A DNA stretch of 64,000 nt, taken from Lycium barbarum. Its lineage: Eukaryota > Streptophyta > Magnoliopsida > Solanales > Solanaceae. A model generated the notes under the pieces. That model was not told the origin of the DNA. It did not search any database and saw nothing but the letters and a program-made list of their open reading frames with translations. The translations under genes were made by a program, and so were the position numbers. The stretch lies in the NCBI RefSeq assembly GCF_019175385.1, contig NC_083338.1, positions 67,116,884-67,180,883 on the forward strand, written 5' to 3'. This document shows, piece after piece, positions 1 to 12,078 of this stretch. Position 1 is the first letter of the stretch. The number at the start of each line of letters is the position of its first letter.

Positions 1-1742
1 ACTGGAAATGAACTACCTTTTTCTAACAATCAACATTAGCATAACAAGAGGCTAACCAATCCATACCCATAATAACGTTGAATTCCATCATATCTAATTC
101 TACCAAATCGGCCTTGGTGCAACGGCCACATATAATCACAGAACAATCCTTATATACCTGCCTCGCTATAATAAAATCCCCAACCGGCGTAGCTACCTCG
201 AACGACTCTATAGGTTCAGTTGTTATCCCAATTTTACTAGCAACGAGGGGAGAAATATATGATAAAGTAGAACCTAGGTCAATCAATGCATATATAGCTC
301 GAGAGAAAACCAATAATGTACCTGTAACTACATTTGGCGACGCTTCCTGATCCTGTCGGCTAGCCAAGGCATATAGGATGTTCGAAGGACCGCTAGAATC
401 AGAAACCCCACCACGGTCTCTACCGCGGCCCGCTGGTGCTGGCATACCCCGCCCCGCAGGGCGCATAGCTGAAGGAGTGGAAGACGAACCAGCAGCTGAT
501 CCCGTCGGCTGAGCTACACCAGCAGAACCACCCGCCAACGGACAATCTCTCATAATGTGGCCCTGGCGGCCACAAGAAAAACAGGCACCTGTAGCTCGAT
601 AGCACTCTCCTGGGTGAGACCTCCCACAATAAGAACATCGAGGCATAGGTGGCCTCGCCTGGCTGGAACCTCGGCTCACCTGCGAACCTGAAGCCCTGGA
701 GCTCTGGCCCGCTCCTGAGTGCCCTGCACCGTCAAATCGTCTGCCTGTAGACTGTGGACGTGTACTCCGGCCTGACTGAGGGGGATATCTGCTATACTGC
801 TGCTGAGGCTGCCCGCCTCGAGACTCCCCTGAATAACTGGCTGATCTAGCCCTCTTGGGCTGCCTCCTGTCACGATCTCTATCAGGCTGGCGCCCTCTGT
901 GCCCGTCCTCCATACCCTGTGCGTAGGCCTGTAATCGGGCAATGTCCATACCAGTCTGCGACGCTATCGTTATACAGCGATCCACCAAATAATGATCCAG
1001 CCATATCACATACCGATGCATCCGGTCAGCCATATCAGCTACTATGGTAGGTGCATATCTGGCTAGAGAATCAAACTCCAAGCTGTACTCTCGGACACTC
1101 CTGCCTCAACTGTAAAAATCTGTCAACTCTCGCCCGCCGCAACTCTGGGGGCAAAAAGTGGCTGAGAAAAGTTGCTGTAAACTCATCCCAGACGGCTGGG
1201 GGAGCATCCTCGCCTCTGGACAACTCCCAAGACTCGTACCAATTAGTCGCTACATCCCGCAATCTATGTGAAGCCAACTCGATAGACTCAGTCTCGGAAG
1301 CCCTGACCAGTCTCAGTGTGCACTGCATCTGTCGAATGAAATCCTGGGGGTCCTCTTCGGGCTTAGACCCGTAGAACTCTAGGGGATTACAGGTCAAGAA
1401 ATCATGGACCCTTAGATTGTCGCGTCTATCACCATCATCACCCCCTAGCCCACGTCTGCGAGCCTGTCCTGCTACTAATGTCGTCAATAACTGCACCGCC
1501 TCCCTCATCGCCCTGTCTTCCGCCCCTAGCTGAGGAGCTGGAGGCTCGGGTGCTGGAGCCTCTGGAGCTACTGGTGGAGCCGCTCCAGGCTCCTCTGATG
1601 GTGGGGTTGTAGCAGAACCCGCTGACTGGGGCGCAATATCGGGCATAGTCTGAGCACGAGCCCGAGTGACCCTCTGTATCTGGCTGGTCTCTCCTGCCAC
1701 TGCTTTTCCCTTCTGGGCAACCGTCGCCTTCTTCGGAGGCAT
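1..1742 (-). pseudogene. gag-pro: gag-protease of element J, frameshifted and truncated by the window edge
   Basis: Gag forms the virus-like particle and protease matures it. The start is taken at the ATG at 1742 (MPPKKAT...), the same start as in A and E and 1-2 bases after a TTTACAG splice-acceptor-like site. Gag runs to about 1090, where a small deletion shifts the frame; the reading continues from 1081 (EFDSLARYAP...). Two zinc knuckles follow (CSYC...HPGEC and CFSCGRQGHIMRDC, the latter C-X2-C-X4-H-X4-C). Protease shows [14 protein letters not shown], with D-L-G-S where most families have D-T/S-G. A TAG at 23-25 breaks the frame just after protease, and reading stays open beyond it to base 1. 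Non-functional as it stands. Confidence 0.88.
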
Positions 1743-1851
1743 CACTGTAAACATAGTAATCGGTCAGAAAGAAATCATCCTAATAGCACAGCTTTATCGC
1801 ACGATCTAAGATCCAAAGAAAGGTAACACCCTAAATGTCCTGTAGCCTCCT

Positions 1852-1885
1852 GTTTATAGATATGGTGCACAACACACAGATAAAC
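1852..1885 (-). other. Leader stem-loop of J with palindromic loop GTGCAC (dimer-initiation-like)
   Basis: Arms GTTTAT/ATAAAC close a hairpin; an inner GTGTG/CATAT stem uses G-T wobble pairs. The 8-nt loop ends in the self-complementary hexamer GTGCAC (1865-1870). It lies 34 bases inside the element from the primer site. Equivalent hairpins exist in A, C, D, E and F. Dimerisation is inferred, not shown. Confidence 0.6.
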
Positions 1886-1918
1886 AAGACTCTACTAGAC
1901 ACGGCCTGTAGACAAACC

Positions 1919-1930
1919 GCTCTGATACCA
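1919..1930 (-). promoter_or_regulatory. Primer-binding site of J (initiator-Met tRNA)
   Basis: The minus strand reads TGGTATCAGAGC four bases inside the LTR end. This is the classic plant complement of the initiator methionine tRNA 3' end, used to start minus-strand DNA synthesis. Confidence 0.92.
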
Positions 1931-1934
1931 CTTT

Positions 1935-4769
1935 TGTCACGACCCAGCCTCGTGGGCCGTGACTAGTGTCCTAATTGGACACCCAAACCCATTGGCTTAC
2001 CAAATCGACATATCAAAGGCTTATTCAAATTTTGCATACGTTATTTTGCACAGATACTGAGAACAAACGTCATCTTAAGCGGTCACCTGTAACAGAAATA
2101 TCATACAAAAGCCGGCAGGCTGGCGGAATACACATCGCCCAAACATATATACACAAACAAATGTATGGGCCGTTTTGGCCATAATAGCAGACGGGACCGC
2201 TTAAGGCACAAATCACGGACATAACCGAACAAACACGACCCATGACCCACATATATGTCTACAGGCCTCTACAAACCATAACAGAAACATATGACGGGAC
2301 AGAGCCCCGCCGTACCCCAAATAGTCATATATACAGAAACATGTATAACAAAAGATATGTACCAAAAATATGAGCTCCGGATCAAAGGAGTACTCCAAAT
2401 AGCAGAATAAGTGTCCTACACTGGCGGGTCACCAGAACGAACGTCTGTACCTGCGGGCATGAAATGCAGCCCTCGAAGAAAGGGGGTCAGTACGAAATAT
2501 GTACTGAGTATGTAAAGCATGAAATACAGTGATCCAAATCAGAACTGAAATAAGGGGTATGGAGAATGGATACAGAATTAGTATATCAAAACTTGTGCTG
2601 AAAACATAAATAATGCAAATAAAATCATGCATAGGGCTCAGGAACGTGGTCGCCACTCCGACGCTGGTGCCACAACACATCATACTCCAGAAGGTTTCAA
2701 ATCTCCGTACAATCCCCGAACATATCGTATCATCAAAACATATCACAACATCAGAACACATCATATGCCATATCACATCATCACGCCGTATATAAGCGGT
2801 ACCCGGCCCTATGGCGAGGAGCTCGGGAACCGTAACACATCATACTGCCGAATATAACATAGTGCGCACGATCACAAAACTGGCCCGGGACCCGGCGAAC
2901 GATGTAATAGTAGTATGCACGAGCGGAGTAGTGAGGAAACCATATGCATATAAATAAATAAATTTCCAAAACTCGATGGAAAAATATATTTACGACATCC
3001 GAACGCTCAGAAACAAGTGTCGGGTCGATCGGAATTAGTATACGAAAATTACGAGCTTTTGAAGTACAAAACGTCCTATAAGCGTTTCAGAAGCTATTTT
3101 TGGAAATTCTAGTAACATTCATATTAGGGAACTTTCAAATATCTCTATGGATTAAATCAAATGGAGCCTAAGAATCATATGTACATATCAAAATATATAT
3201 CCAAGACTTTAGCCATATCAAATATTTTTCGAACAACATTCGGAAACGTATCGACTAGAACTTCGAACATCATAAGTACGTATCAAACCATATGGGATAG
3301 CTTATGGAAGTCAAAGACATGGGCCATCCTAGTGTCTCCAAGAATAGGATTTTCTTTAAAAGCATACATGTACGTTATTTGTTCATTTCAAAAGGTCATG
3401 CCAAAAGAAGGAAAGGTAGGCTTTACATACCTCGATCGCTCGCTAACCAAATCCCGACTCAAGTCTCGGGCTCTCCAACTCTACAATAACGTTATCAATT
3501 ACCAAACATTAGCTACAAGTACTTTAGAAATTCAATTCTAACTAGTACTTGTCTACAGAAATTTCGGCAGCATCTCCCCTGTAAATTCAACATCCCCGAG
3601 AATTTAACTCGGCCAAATTCATCAACAACCATACCAACAATACCAACAACCATACTAATAACATCAGGAATCAATTTAAATTGCATTCTAACATTAGTAA
3701 ACTTCTCCTCTACATAGCTTATCACATTCAATTCAACTACGTACATTCAAGTCAATATCAACGCTCACATATTCATTTCTAATCCGAAATCATTCAAACA
3801 CAATTCAAGAACATTTCAAACAATCTACAAAATATTCACACAATTCCACCAACACCATATTCCACCCGAAATCTTCCAAATTCATCAACAACAACAACAA
3901 TTCACACTTTACAACTCCATTTCCACAATTACATAAAAACCATATTAAAATCACATAATTTCCTACAATAACCCACAACCAATTTCCATGCCAACTTGAA
4001 CCATTAGTCTTTCATTTACATCACAAAGGCCACAACAACACGACTAACATGCTAAATAAAATAAATTCGTCTTCCCTTCACCAACTACACCACACGGCCA
4101 CACACACACAACACACCCACAAGGCCCACACACAACACATAACATTTCCATGATTTTCATTCAATTCTGCTCACTACAACATATATAAATCTTCCATAAC
4201 ATGTAAAAGAATAGAATTTCTTACCTTTTCTCCAATTTTTCACTTGCCACCTAAGTGGTTTTCTTGCTTAAATAATTATACCAGGTCGAAGAGGGTCTTG
4301 AACTTAGTAAGAATTCAAGAAGAAAGGAATTTTTGGATCAAGGATGGATGGCTTAAATTTTTTTCTCCCTTTTTCTTTGTTGGCCGAATGGCCCCTTTTT
4401 GTGAGCTCTCAACTCTTCTTTTTTTGTTTCTTGAAAGTTCTTGGATGAGAATGAATAATAGGCCCTTTTTATCTATTTATTTGGTCTATTAAATTTGCTC
4501 CATGGGCCTTGGCCCATCCTCCACATAGCCGGCCCCCTTTGGGCCCCCTTTTTTTTTTTTTTCAAGCCCAACTTCTCATGACTAATATTTTGTAGTTCAT
4601 GAAACTATTTTTCAAAATTCCAATTTTTCCCTTAGCCTTCCTCAATATTTCCGCCTCAATATTTTTCACGAACAACATATATATTAAATAAAATCAAAAT
4701 ATTGCCTTATCTCTTACTAGTCACAATTATTTCGATTTATCCAAATGTGCGAAATTACGGGATATAACA
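1935..4769 (-). repeat. 5' LTR of element J (2835 bp)
   Basis: In plus orientation it starts TGTCACGACCC and ends GATATAACA, the same termini as A. On the minus strand U3 begins at 4769. Splice-donor-like GT sites lie near 4222 (AAAAG|GTAAGAA) and near 3430 (GAG|GTATGTAAAGCC). The three-hairpin module occupies 2451-2505. A CCGGGACCCGGC-type repeat lies near 2800-2910. The rest is A/T-rich with CAACAA-rich stretches. No gene lies within; the short frames inside are chance openings. Confidence 0.88.
2451..2505 (-). other. Three-hairpin module, J LTR copy
   Basis: Consecutive inverted repeats: CTGC...GCAG, CCC...GGG around GAAGAAA, and AGTAC...GTACT. The same trio is found in every LTR in this window. 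Its place, a few hundred bases from the LTR 3' end, suggests a role in the R/U5 RNA, but that is inference. Confidence 0.6.
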
Positions 4770-6460
4770 AAGGCAAACATGATGTCCCTACAAGTAAGAA
4801 GGGATACTTAGGGAATCCCAACGTAACCTTTCGGAGAAGTTAAAGGTGATGGATGAAAAGTCCGTTAAATGGAACTTCACCGTAGTCCTACAAAAGGAAG
4901 GTTCGACGGTTTCCCCTTGTACCGTCGAACAGGTCGACGCCCCGTCGATGGCGCCGTGAGACTGAGCTGGAACGAAGATCACTCGACGGACAGGTCGACA
5001 CTCCGTCGATCAGTTCGACGGACCGTCCTTCTCACCGTCGAAAGAGGAGAAATGACATATTGTTCACTGGAAATTTGATGATATCGACGATCAGATCGAC
5101 GCCCCGTCGATCCAATCGACGCTCCGTCGATCGCTCCGTACATCTTGATCGGGACTGATTTGATGAAATAATATAAGACCCCTCCCTCATTTAATTTCAT
5201 TTAATTTTCATTCTCTCCACACTCAAGAACCCTCTAGAACCTTCTCCACCATTCCTCCACAAGAAATCAAAGAAAAATCATGGTCAACTACACCAAATAC
5301 ATGAAATCAGGTTTGTGAAACCCATTAAAAGTTCATCTACACCAAGAAAACTCAAGAAGAGTGAGTTAGGGTTTTGAGGCAAGAAGAGGAATTCCCCTCA
5401 AAAGCTGTTCATCCATCATTAGGTGAGTTTTATGACTCTTTTTATATGGTTTGAGTGGTTGAAAGTTGAAACACTTGAAATGTGGAAAACCTAACAATTG
5501 GGTCATTAATGTGTGAATAGTAATTGGGTTGAATTATGAATGTTGATGTGTTGTGATTGTGAATACGTTATAAATGATGTTTGTATCATGAAATGAGTGT
5601 TATATACGCGAAAACGCAATAAGGAATTATAAGAATAAATGTGGGAAAAATGGAGAAAAATGGTGGATTGTGGTCAATGTATATAAGTGATGATTGTTGA
5701 CTACTATATTGTGGATGTTGTTATTAACGTTGGGAGTTGATATAGAATGTTGGAAAAGTAGTATAAACAAAGGAAGTGCTGCCCAATTTTCTTTAGAAAT
5801 AGTGAAATGTTCTTATAGCCGAGTAACTAATGTTAATGCGATCCCTCTCGAAGGTAGAGAAGCGAGCATCGAAGGAAGACGATCAAGTGATAAGATAGTT
5901 AAACGACAAAAGGTATGTGAGGCTAGTCCTTTCCTTCTATGGCATGAATCTTATGACGTAACTTTCTTTCTTCTTCATGAATCTCTTAAGTCTCGAAAAG
6001 ATACAAGTCGTTACCCCTATTTGCTACACAAGGTAGTTAGTTAGAGTACAGGAGTTATAAATGCTCGTAAAATGATGTCATTATTGCTACACTCACCTCG
6101 TATACTTTTCCCTTCAGGGTGAGGCAGGATGTTAATGAGTGCCCATAATGGAATCGGGGGATCACGACCTTACGTCACCCCGATATAGTGCAGTTGTCCT
6201 TGAGTCCTATGCATGTACTGTGATAAGCATACTATGATGAGCATGTGTGATGATGATGATATAACACCGCGCCTATTTGCCCGGGCAATCACCGCTAAGG
6301 CGGGTAGCTATACTACACACCATGGCCAACTGGCATGGGCAGACACCACTAGTGGGCGGCAGGAGATGATACCTCGGACGCGGGAGGCCTGGACGCAGGC
6401 TAATGCTACTGATTATCACACCGATCCAATATGGACGGGCAGCTTATATGAGTATATATA
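4770..6460 (+). repeat. LTR I, left visible part (plus-strand gypsy LTR)
   Basis: This is LTR sequence homologous to the LTRs of E in its R/U5 part: matching blocks around 5700-5960, and the GCCCGGGCA...CACCGCTAAGGCGGG stretch near 6270-6310. It holds a TATA-like ATATAAGA at 5171-5178 and splice-donor-like sites at 5424 (TAG|GTGAGT) and 5913 (AAAAG|GTATGTGAGG). The left end is lost to the insertion of J; the right part continues after element D at 15906. Whether I is a solo LTR or the 3' LTR of an element to the left cannot be told. The 116-aa frame at 5694-6044 is not matched to any protein. Confidence 0.8.
4901..5139 (+). repeat. U3 array of GTCGAC/CGTCGA palindromes in LTR I
   Basis: At least ten copies of CGTCGA or its complement occur in about 240 bases, several as TCGACGCCCCGTCGA or TCGACACTCCGTCGA inverted repeats. 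It ends about 30 bases before the TATA-like box, the place where E carries a different palindrome array. An enhancer-like or structural role is inferred. Confidence 0.7.
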
Positions 6461-9400
6461 TGTCACGACCCAACCCCGTGGGCTGCGACTGGTATCCTAA
6501 CTGGATACCCATACGTACCTACCTGACAGAATCGGCGTACCAGACAGAATATTTCAAATAGGTGTTTACAGATTCAAGCCAATTCAGATACGGCGCGCGC
6601 GAAAATATGTATACATATGCATACTGAAACTTTTGCATAAGCCGATGAGGCTAACATAACAGACCGAGTCACAAAATCGTACGCATCTACCTGAACAGAT
6701 GTAACCCGTAACCTACATACATATCAACAGGCCTCTACAGACATACAGAATCAGATGACGGGACAGGTCCCCGCCGTACCCCAAAATACCATACATACAG
6801 AGTCTACAGATGACAGAAGATATATACCAAAAGTATTTGCTCCGGATTAAAGGAGCTCTTCCAAAATAACAGAATCGATGCCCTAAACTGGCGGCGTATC
6901 TCCAGGTGCGTCTGTACCTGCGGGCATGTAACGCAGCCCCCGAAGAACCGGGGGTCAGTACGAAAAATGTACCGAGTATGCAAAGCAGAAACATAACAAA
7001 CATAATCATAGTCTGAACCGGAACCATGTATATATATAGCGGACAGAACCATAAATCGAACGGACGGAATCATAATCCCAACAGACGGACAGAATCATGG
7101 TTCAGACAGACAGATAGAACCGTAACCATACAGACGTACAGAATCAAAATCCATACAGACATACAGAATCAGAATCCATACGGACATACAGACAAAATCG
7201 TAATCCAGACGGACGGACAGAAGTATGCCGGACAGAATTATGCATGCAGAGTCATACAGAATCATACAAAATCATACAAAATCATACAGAGGCATGTGCT
7301 TATATAAATGCTGGTGGCACATGCATACATACATACAGATCCCGGCCCTGTCTGGGGGCGCGGTAACAGAACCCGGCCCTCTTAGTACGGGACGCGGTGG
7401 ACAGACAGAATCAGATCAGATCATATGCCATCCCGGCCGCCATCCCCATACACAGATCATAATATCATAGTCATACAGATATAACAGATCCCGGGCCGCA
7501 CGCCGAAGGACGCGGTGAACAATGCAGAGGAACATGCACGATAACAAAACCTGGCCCGGGACGCAGTGAAGGAATGCATTGAGACAGCCACGAACAGATT
7601 AATGAGAAACCACATACATACAAACTCAACATACAGACTCAATCAAACTGAAGGGTGCCAAACGGCGAGTCAAGTCAGAGTATCTGGATAGTATGCATAA
7701 TACGCGCCTATGTCCTACTTGGGAAGGCACGACAGATTATTATCAGGATTAGATTCTCAGATGTACAGATGTTTTCTGAGAAAATCTGACAGAACCAAAG
7801 TAATTAAGGTTATACAGAAGGAATCGAGCCTTGTGGGCCCGCCTCGGACCAACTCAGGGCGACATATGTAAATTACTGATAATAGACCTTATGAGATCAT
7901 CCATAATCATTTGAAAGTGTTCCGACTCCGTTTGGGAAGGTTTCGTGCAAAAGTTCACTTTGAAGGCATTTTATAAGGAAATGGTTTCAATTGTACTGAA
8001 GGAATTGGAACGGATTTCCATCTCGAATTCCGAGAAACGGAGTCATACTTAAGGCTCGCGGCCGAGCCTATTACATCCAGAACATGCCTAAGAATAAAGG
8101 GGAAGGCTTTACATACCTCGATTGCGCCTTACGCTCGCTTGGCTTCAATTCCAATTTCGTCCAAAATCTAGAAATGGTCAAGTTTACCAATTGTTAATTT
8201 CAAACTTTAAGACTCCAAACTTAATACATACTTGCCTACCGAAATTTCGGCAGCATTTCCCCTATATATATAACATCCCCGAGACTTAGCTCGGCTCGGT
8301 TCATCAACACAGCAACCTAGAAACAACATCAATAACAACAACAAGCATAACATAATACACGATATGGCTTTACTAGCCGTCTTTCCGGCATAACGAAACA
8401 TCTTTCATTTCAACCTTACACTTCCAAACCAATCCTACCATTTTCATATTCAACACTTATCAAGATCATTACAACATATTTCAGGGGCATATCATACCAT
8501 TTTCACAATATATACATAAGATATACGCAATATACAAGTTTCCTACTAAGGGCAGATTTCGCCCACAACTTCCAATCGTTTAGCATAAACATCCATAACA
8601 TATTCTTACCTTCCAACTCCATCAATGAAAACCATAATTTGCATCTTCCTACTTTCATTTCCACATTTACATAAACCATAATAAAGTTAAATAATTTCCT
8701 TCAACAACTTAATAACCATTCTTCCATAACAACAAAAACGATTATTATTTCATTCACTTCACAATTAACACAATTAACATGCTAACAAAATTTAGTTCAC
8801 CTTCCAACATCAACACACACCACACGGCCACATACTATATTCTCCAACTTCCATTAAATCATTCAACTTTCATTTCTAATACAATTCCCACATTAACAAC
8901 AACTAGATTTCAACATAAATTCAAGTCACCATTAACATGCAATGCAAGCATATATACGGCCAACATGCATACAACCCCAACACACAAAATTTTTATGCTT
9001 TTCATTCATTTACACACACTACATCATACATACATCTCCCATAACATAACAAAAGCATAAAATTCTTACCTTTCCTTCAAGTTCTTCACTTGCTACAAAA
9101 ATCACTTTCTTGCCAAGATACTTATACCACCTTGTAGAGGACCTTGCACTTAGTAGTATTACACCAAAATTACAATTTTTGGGTTCAAGATTGAAGGGCT
9201 AGAATTTTTTCTTTTTCTTTCCTTTCTTTCTCTCCCTCACCCGAAACCTCCTCCTCTTTTTGTTCTTGCTTTGCTTTTTTTTTTCTTGCTTTCTCTTGAA
9301 GCTTATACAAGATATAGATGACTTAATAGATAATTGTCACATGGAAAAATAATTCCATGGACTTGGGTCAATGCTTGGCCGGTTGGGCCTCTCCTAATTG

Positions 9401-9628
9401 GGCCTCATTTTCTCTTATTTTTTATTTGAGTCCAATAGGCTAGATTTCTTGTAATTCATGGCACAAGTTTCCAAAATTCCAACTTTTCCCTTGGCCTCCT
9501 TTCGTAATTCCACACCAATGTATTCATAGCCAACACATTCATACCAAGTAAGGTCCAATTATGGCCTTATTCATTACAAGTCAAGTTATCTCAAATTTTT
9601 CGAATATGCAAAAATGCCGGATGTAACA
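6461..9628 (-). repeat. 3' LTR of element D
   Basis: Plus-orientation ends are TGTCACGACCC and GGATGTAACA. A run of degenerate CATACAGAATCA units (about 7030-7300) is followed by CCCGGCCC...GGGACGCGGT units (7330-7560). Splice-donor-like sites on the minus strand are near 9068 and 8118, and the hairpin module is at 6918-6973. No coding capacity is seen. Confidence 0.9.
6918..6973 (-). other. Three-hairpin module, D 3' LTR copy
   Basis: Stems CTGCG...CGCAG, CCCCC...GGGGG and AGTAC...GTAC(C). Compared with the plus-strand LTRs, the middle stem uses different base pairs but still pairs. Confidence 0.6.
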
Positions 9629-9665
9629 TCCTCCCCCCCCTTTAAAACATTCATCCTCGAATGTT
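9629..9665 (-). promoter_or_regulatory. Polypurine tract and adjacent hairpin of D
   Basis: The minus strand reads AAAGGGGGGGGAGGA directly before the 3' LTR, the expected plus-strand primer. Next to it is the AACATTCG-AGGA-type inverted repeat (9646-9665), with one arm altered by a C-to-T change. The same pair occurs in A, C, E and F. Confidence 0.85.
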
Positions 9666-9960
9666 AAATCGACTTCATGGGGCGTCATACTATTTCGGGA
9701 GGGTTCTTTTATAATCGTCCTTTGTTGACTTTCCGATACGGATTCTTTACCATTACGAGGGAGTGATTTTTCACATTACTGATTCAAGTGCTTTCATAAC
9801 GTATTTTCTCACATCCCACATAATCACTGGGTCATGAGCTACATTCTAATAACAGAGGAATGCTTTTCAGACATCATAATCAATATCATTTCTTGTTACA
9901 CTCCTCGAGTCTTTGCCACGTTATCACAATCCCACTTCATACCAAACACTTCACACCAAA
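9666..9960. other. D interior, no gene
   Basis: Non-coding stretch after the hairpin. It resembles the start of the C and F interiors (a stretch of the type TTCGGGAGGGT...ATAGTTGTCCTTT). No usable reading frame is seen. Confidence 0.6.
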
Positions 9961-9962
9961 CA

Positions 9963-10475
9963 GATTCATAACTGGGATCGGACACATAGAAGCGTATTGA
10001 ACAGATTCGTAATCAGAGGCAAACGTATTAAACCATGGCGGACAGATTCGTAGTCGAAGTCCGATGTACGGGAGTATGTCAGACAGATCCGTGATCAAGG
10101 TCAGACGTACAGAGAGGTATCAGACAGATTCGAAATCAAAGTCAGGCATACGGAAGCGTATTAGACGGATTCGTAATAAGAATCAGACATACGGAGATGT
10201 ATCAGAAAGATTCATAATCAGAGTCAGACGTACAAAATTATATCGGACAGATTCGTACCAGGGTCAGATATACGGAGATGTATCAGATAGACGCGTGATC
10301 AAAATCAGACGTACAGAGGTGTGTCAGACAAATTTGTATCCAGAGTTAATTGTACAGAGGTATATCAGACAGTAACATAATCGGATCCAGAAGTACGGAG
10401 GCGTAATGGGCAGAGCCTTATCAGAATCAGAAGTGCAGAAGTATAACAGATAGAATCTGGTTTAGAATCAGATCA
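9963..10475. repeat. Degenerate tandem array of about 45-bp units in D
   Basis: About ten to twelve diverged units share the cores CAGACAGATTCGTAATCAGA and GTCAGACGTACGGAGGTGTA. The plus-strand frame at 10064-10375 is a product of this repeat (RRTE/YGDVSDR-type repeats), not a likely protein. Such arrays in the interior are not part of the coding elements here. Confidence 0.75.
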
Positions 10476-11144
10476 CTCCTATTGAGGCTCCGGTGATTTA
10501 CGAAAATTTCCTTTTTATCGATATCTCATTATTCATTCCGACCATTGCATCACAGGTTATTACATCAAAACCTGTTCACTCATTCATAAACTTGTTCGTC
10601 AAGTTGTCATACAAATCGTCTTACGTGTTGCTTATCGACTTTTTCAAAGCTTCCGCTTCTTCACGTTTCTTATCCTTCATCTTTCCTACTATCCCTACTC
10701 ATTTTCTTTTTTAGATATCGTTGCACCAGACTAAGTTATAATGTAATAAGGGTTTTTTTTCTTTTATTCCTTGACAACCTTCGTGTCCTCACCCCCACTT
10801 CATTTTATCTATTCGGTTTAATAAAACCTTTCGTCTATCACAACATTAGTCGCCGGGACTCGTCTCTTGACCTATATGGGCACCAGACGAAAATCATACA
10901 CATACACACACACATATACAGTTGCTAATATCTTACTGGCGAACACCTCCGACCGTTATTCAAATTCGCTCAATTTTCGAGCGGTATTGCGCTTTTGTTA
11001 TTTATTTTTTCGCCCATTTAGTCCGCATCAGTCTGCGCGACTTCTGTAAGGGCACTAGTTATTCCACACATTCTCTTTTCCCTTAGGTTACCCCAAATTT
11101 CCGTTTATATCTATCATACTTACACTTGTGAAAAGTTTTGCATT
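10476..11144. other. D interior, no gene
   Basis: Pyrimidine-rich non-coding DNA including a short CA/TA run near 10895-10920. Parts resemble the F interior (TTCTTTTTTAGATATCGTTGCA near 10705). No function is seen. Confidence 0.55.
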
Positions 11145-11250
11145 ACTTCCTAGGGGGGTCACCCATCCCAGATTTGCTTTGGCCTTAGCACGCTTAACCT
11201 CGAAACTTTCATGCATTTTGGCGCGTTACGGCTAATATAATTTCGTCGAT
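11145..11250 (-). pseudogene. 5S rRNA-derived segment in element D
   Basis: The minus strand aligns to plant 5S rRNA as I remember it. The A-box region reads GGTTAAGCGTGCTAAGG and the C-box region GGGATGGGTGACC, followed by CCTAGGAAGT. The 5' half is more diverged. It is in the same sense as the element and about 1.5 kb downstream of its primer site. C and F hold better-kept copies, with shared differences from true 5S (for example GTTTCGAGG and GCTAAG), so they descend from one captured copy. Confidence 0.8.
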
Positions 11251-12078
11251 TGCCCCGCACGACCTTGTCAAGTAATTTAGGGCAGATCGGGGTCTTAGTA
11301 AATTTTTAGAAAATTCTCGTAGTGGGTCCCACCCCGGGCTAAGCCATACAATTACCATATTGCCTTTATGAACCTCCGATATTCACTTTCATGCACATAT
11401 ACATACGATTTTTGACAGCCCACAGATTTACATCTTCATCCCACGAATCCCATCTCCAATTAGTCGATGCAATCTGATAAAATATCATCGTAAGGTGCTC
11501 TTCACCCACCAACAGAGGAAAACTAGATTCTGACAAGTATCGCGGAACCTTTTAGTACTTAATTTACATATTTATCTCCATATTTCTAGAAATATTTGGG
11601 CAGAGGTTCCTCTGTATTTCTCGCTATCCTAAACCTGTACACCAGAAATACCAACCATGCCTCACAGGGCCGATAACTTCAAATAAAATTTTTAACAATG
11701 TCGAAACTTACCTCACATGCCCAACTCAAATGGCATCGGAGGCACTTTCCTGTTCACTTTCATCTGGGTTTCTAGATTCACACTGATGGTGGGGACATCT
11801 CAGTCGCCCTTGCCTTTAGTCACTAGGTCTCTAATCCTTTCTAAATTTCCGTCGTAATCATTGAATAAAATTTTTCAGATATCATACACACATCGGAAAT
11901 TCTAGGAAACTTACATACTCATAAATGATCAATCTCGGGTCTAACCTGGGGAGCTACCGTGGGAACTGTGTCCCTCATCATCATCATCTGTCTGACCCGC
12001 ACTCGCCTGGCCCCCGCTATTACCTGCATCTGAATCGGAGGAGTGTAGGTAGCCCGGGAATTCCTGGTTCACTGATGG
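11251..12078. other. D interior between 5S-like segment and short ORF
   Basis: The part nearest the 5S-like segment is homologous to C and F (for example GGGGTCTTAGTAAATTTTTAG against the C stretch AAGTCTTACAGATTCCGAG). No open frame with a recognisable product is seen. Confidence 0.55.

Larger units (their letters stand above)
1..4769 (-). mobile_element. Element J: Ty3/gypsy (Tekay/Del-like) retrotransposon, 5' end only
   Basis: The minus strand reads 5' LTR (1935-4769), primer site, leader, gag and protease, then runs off the left edge of the window, so RT, integrase and the 3' LTR are not visible. Gag carries CCHC zinc knuckles and protease follows in the same frame, as in Ty3/gypsy elements. 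The LTR has TG...CA ends. The base run after its outer end, AAGGC (4770-4774), would be one copy of the target duplication; the other lies outside the window. J interrupts LTR I. Its LTR resembles that of F in the R/U5 part, so F may be a non-coding relative. Confidence 0.9.

Noticed and set aside
6213..6500. 95-codon plus-strand frame crossing the LTR I/element D border
   Set aside because: It spans an insertion junction, so it cannot be an old gene; no motif.
10064..10375. 103-codon basic frame in D
   Set aside because: Product of the tandem array; the repeated RRTE/YGDVS pattern follows the DNA repeat.
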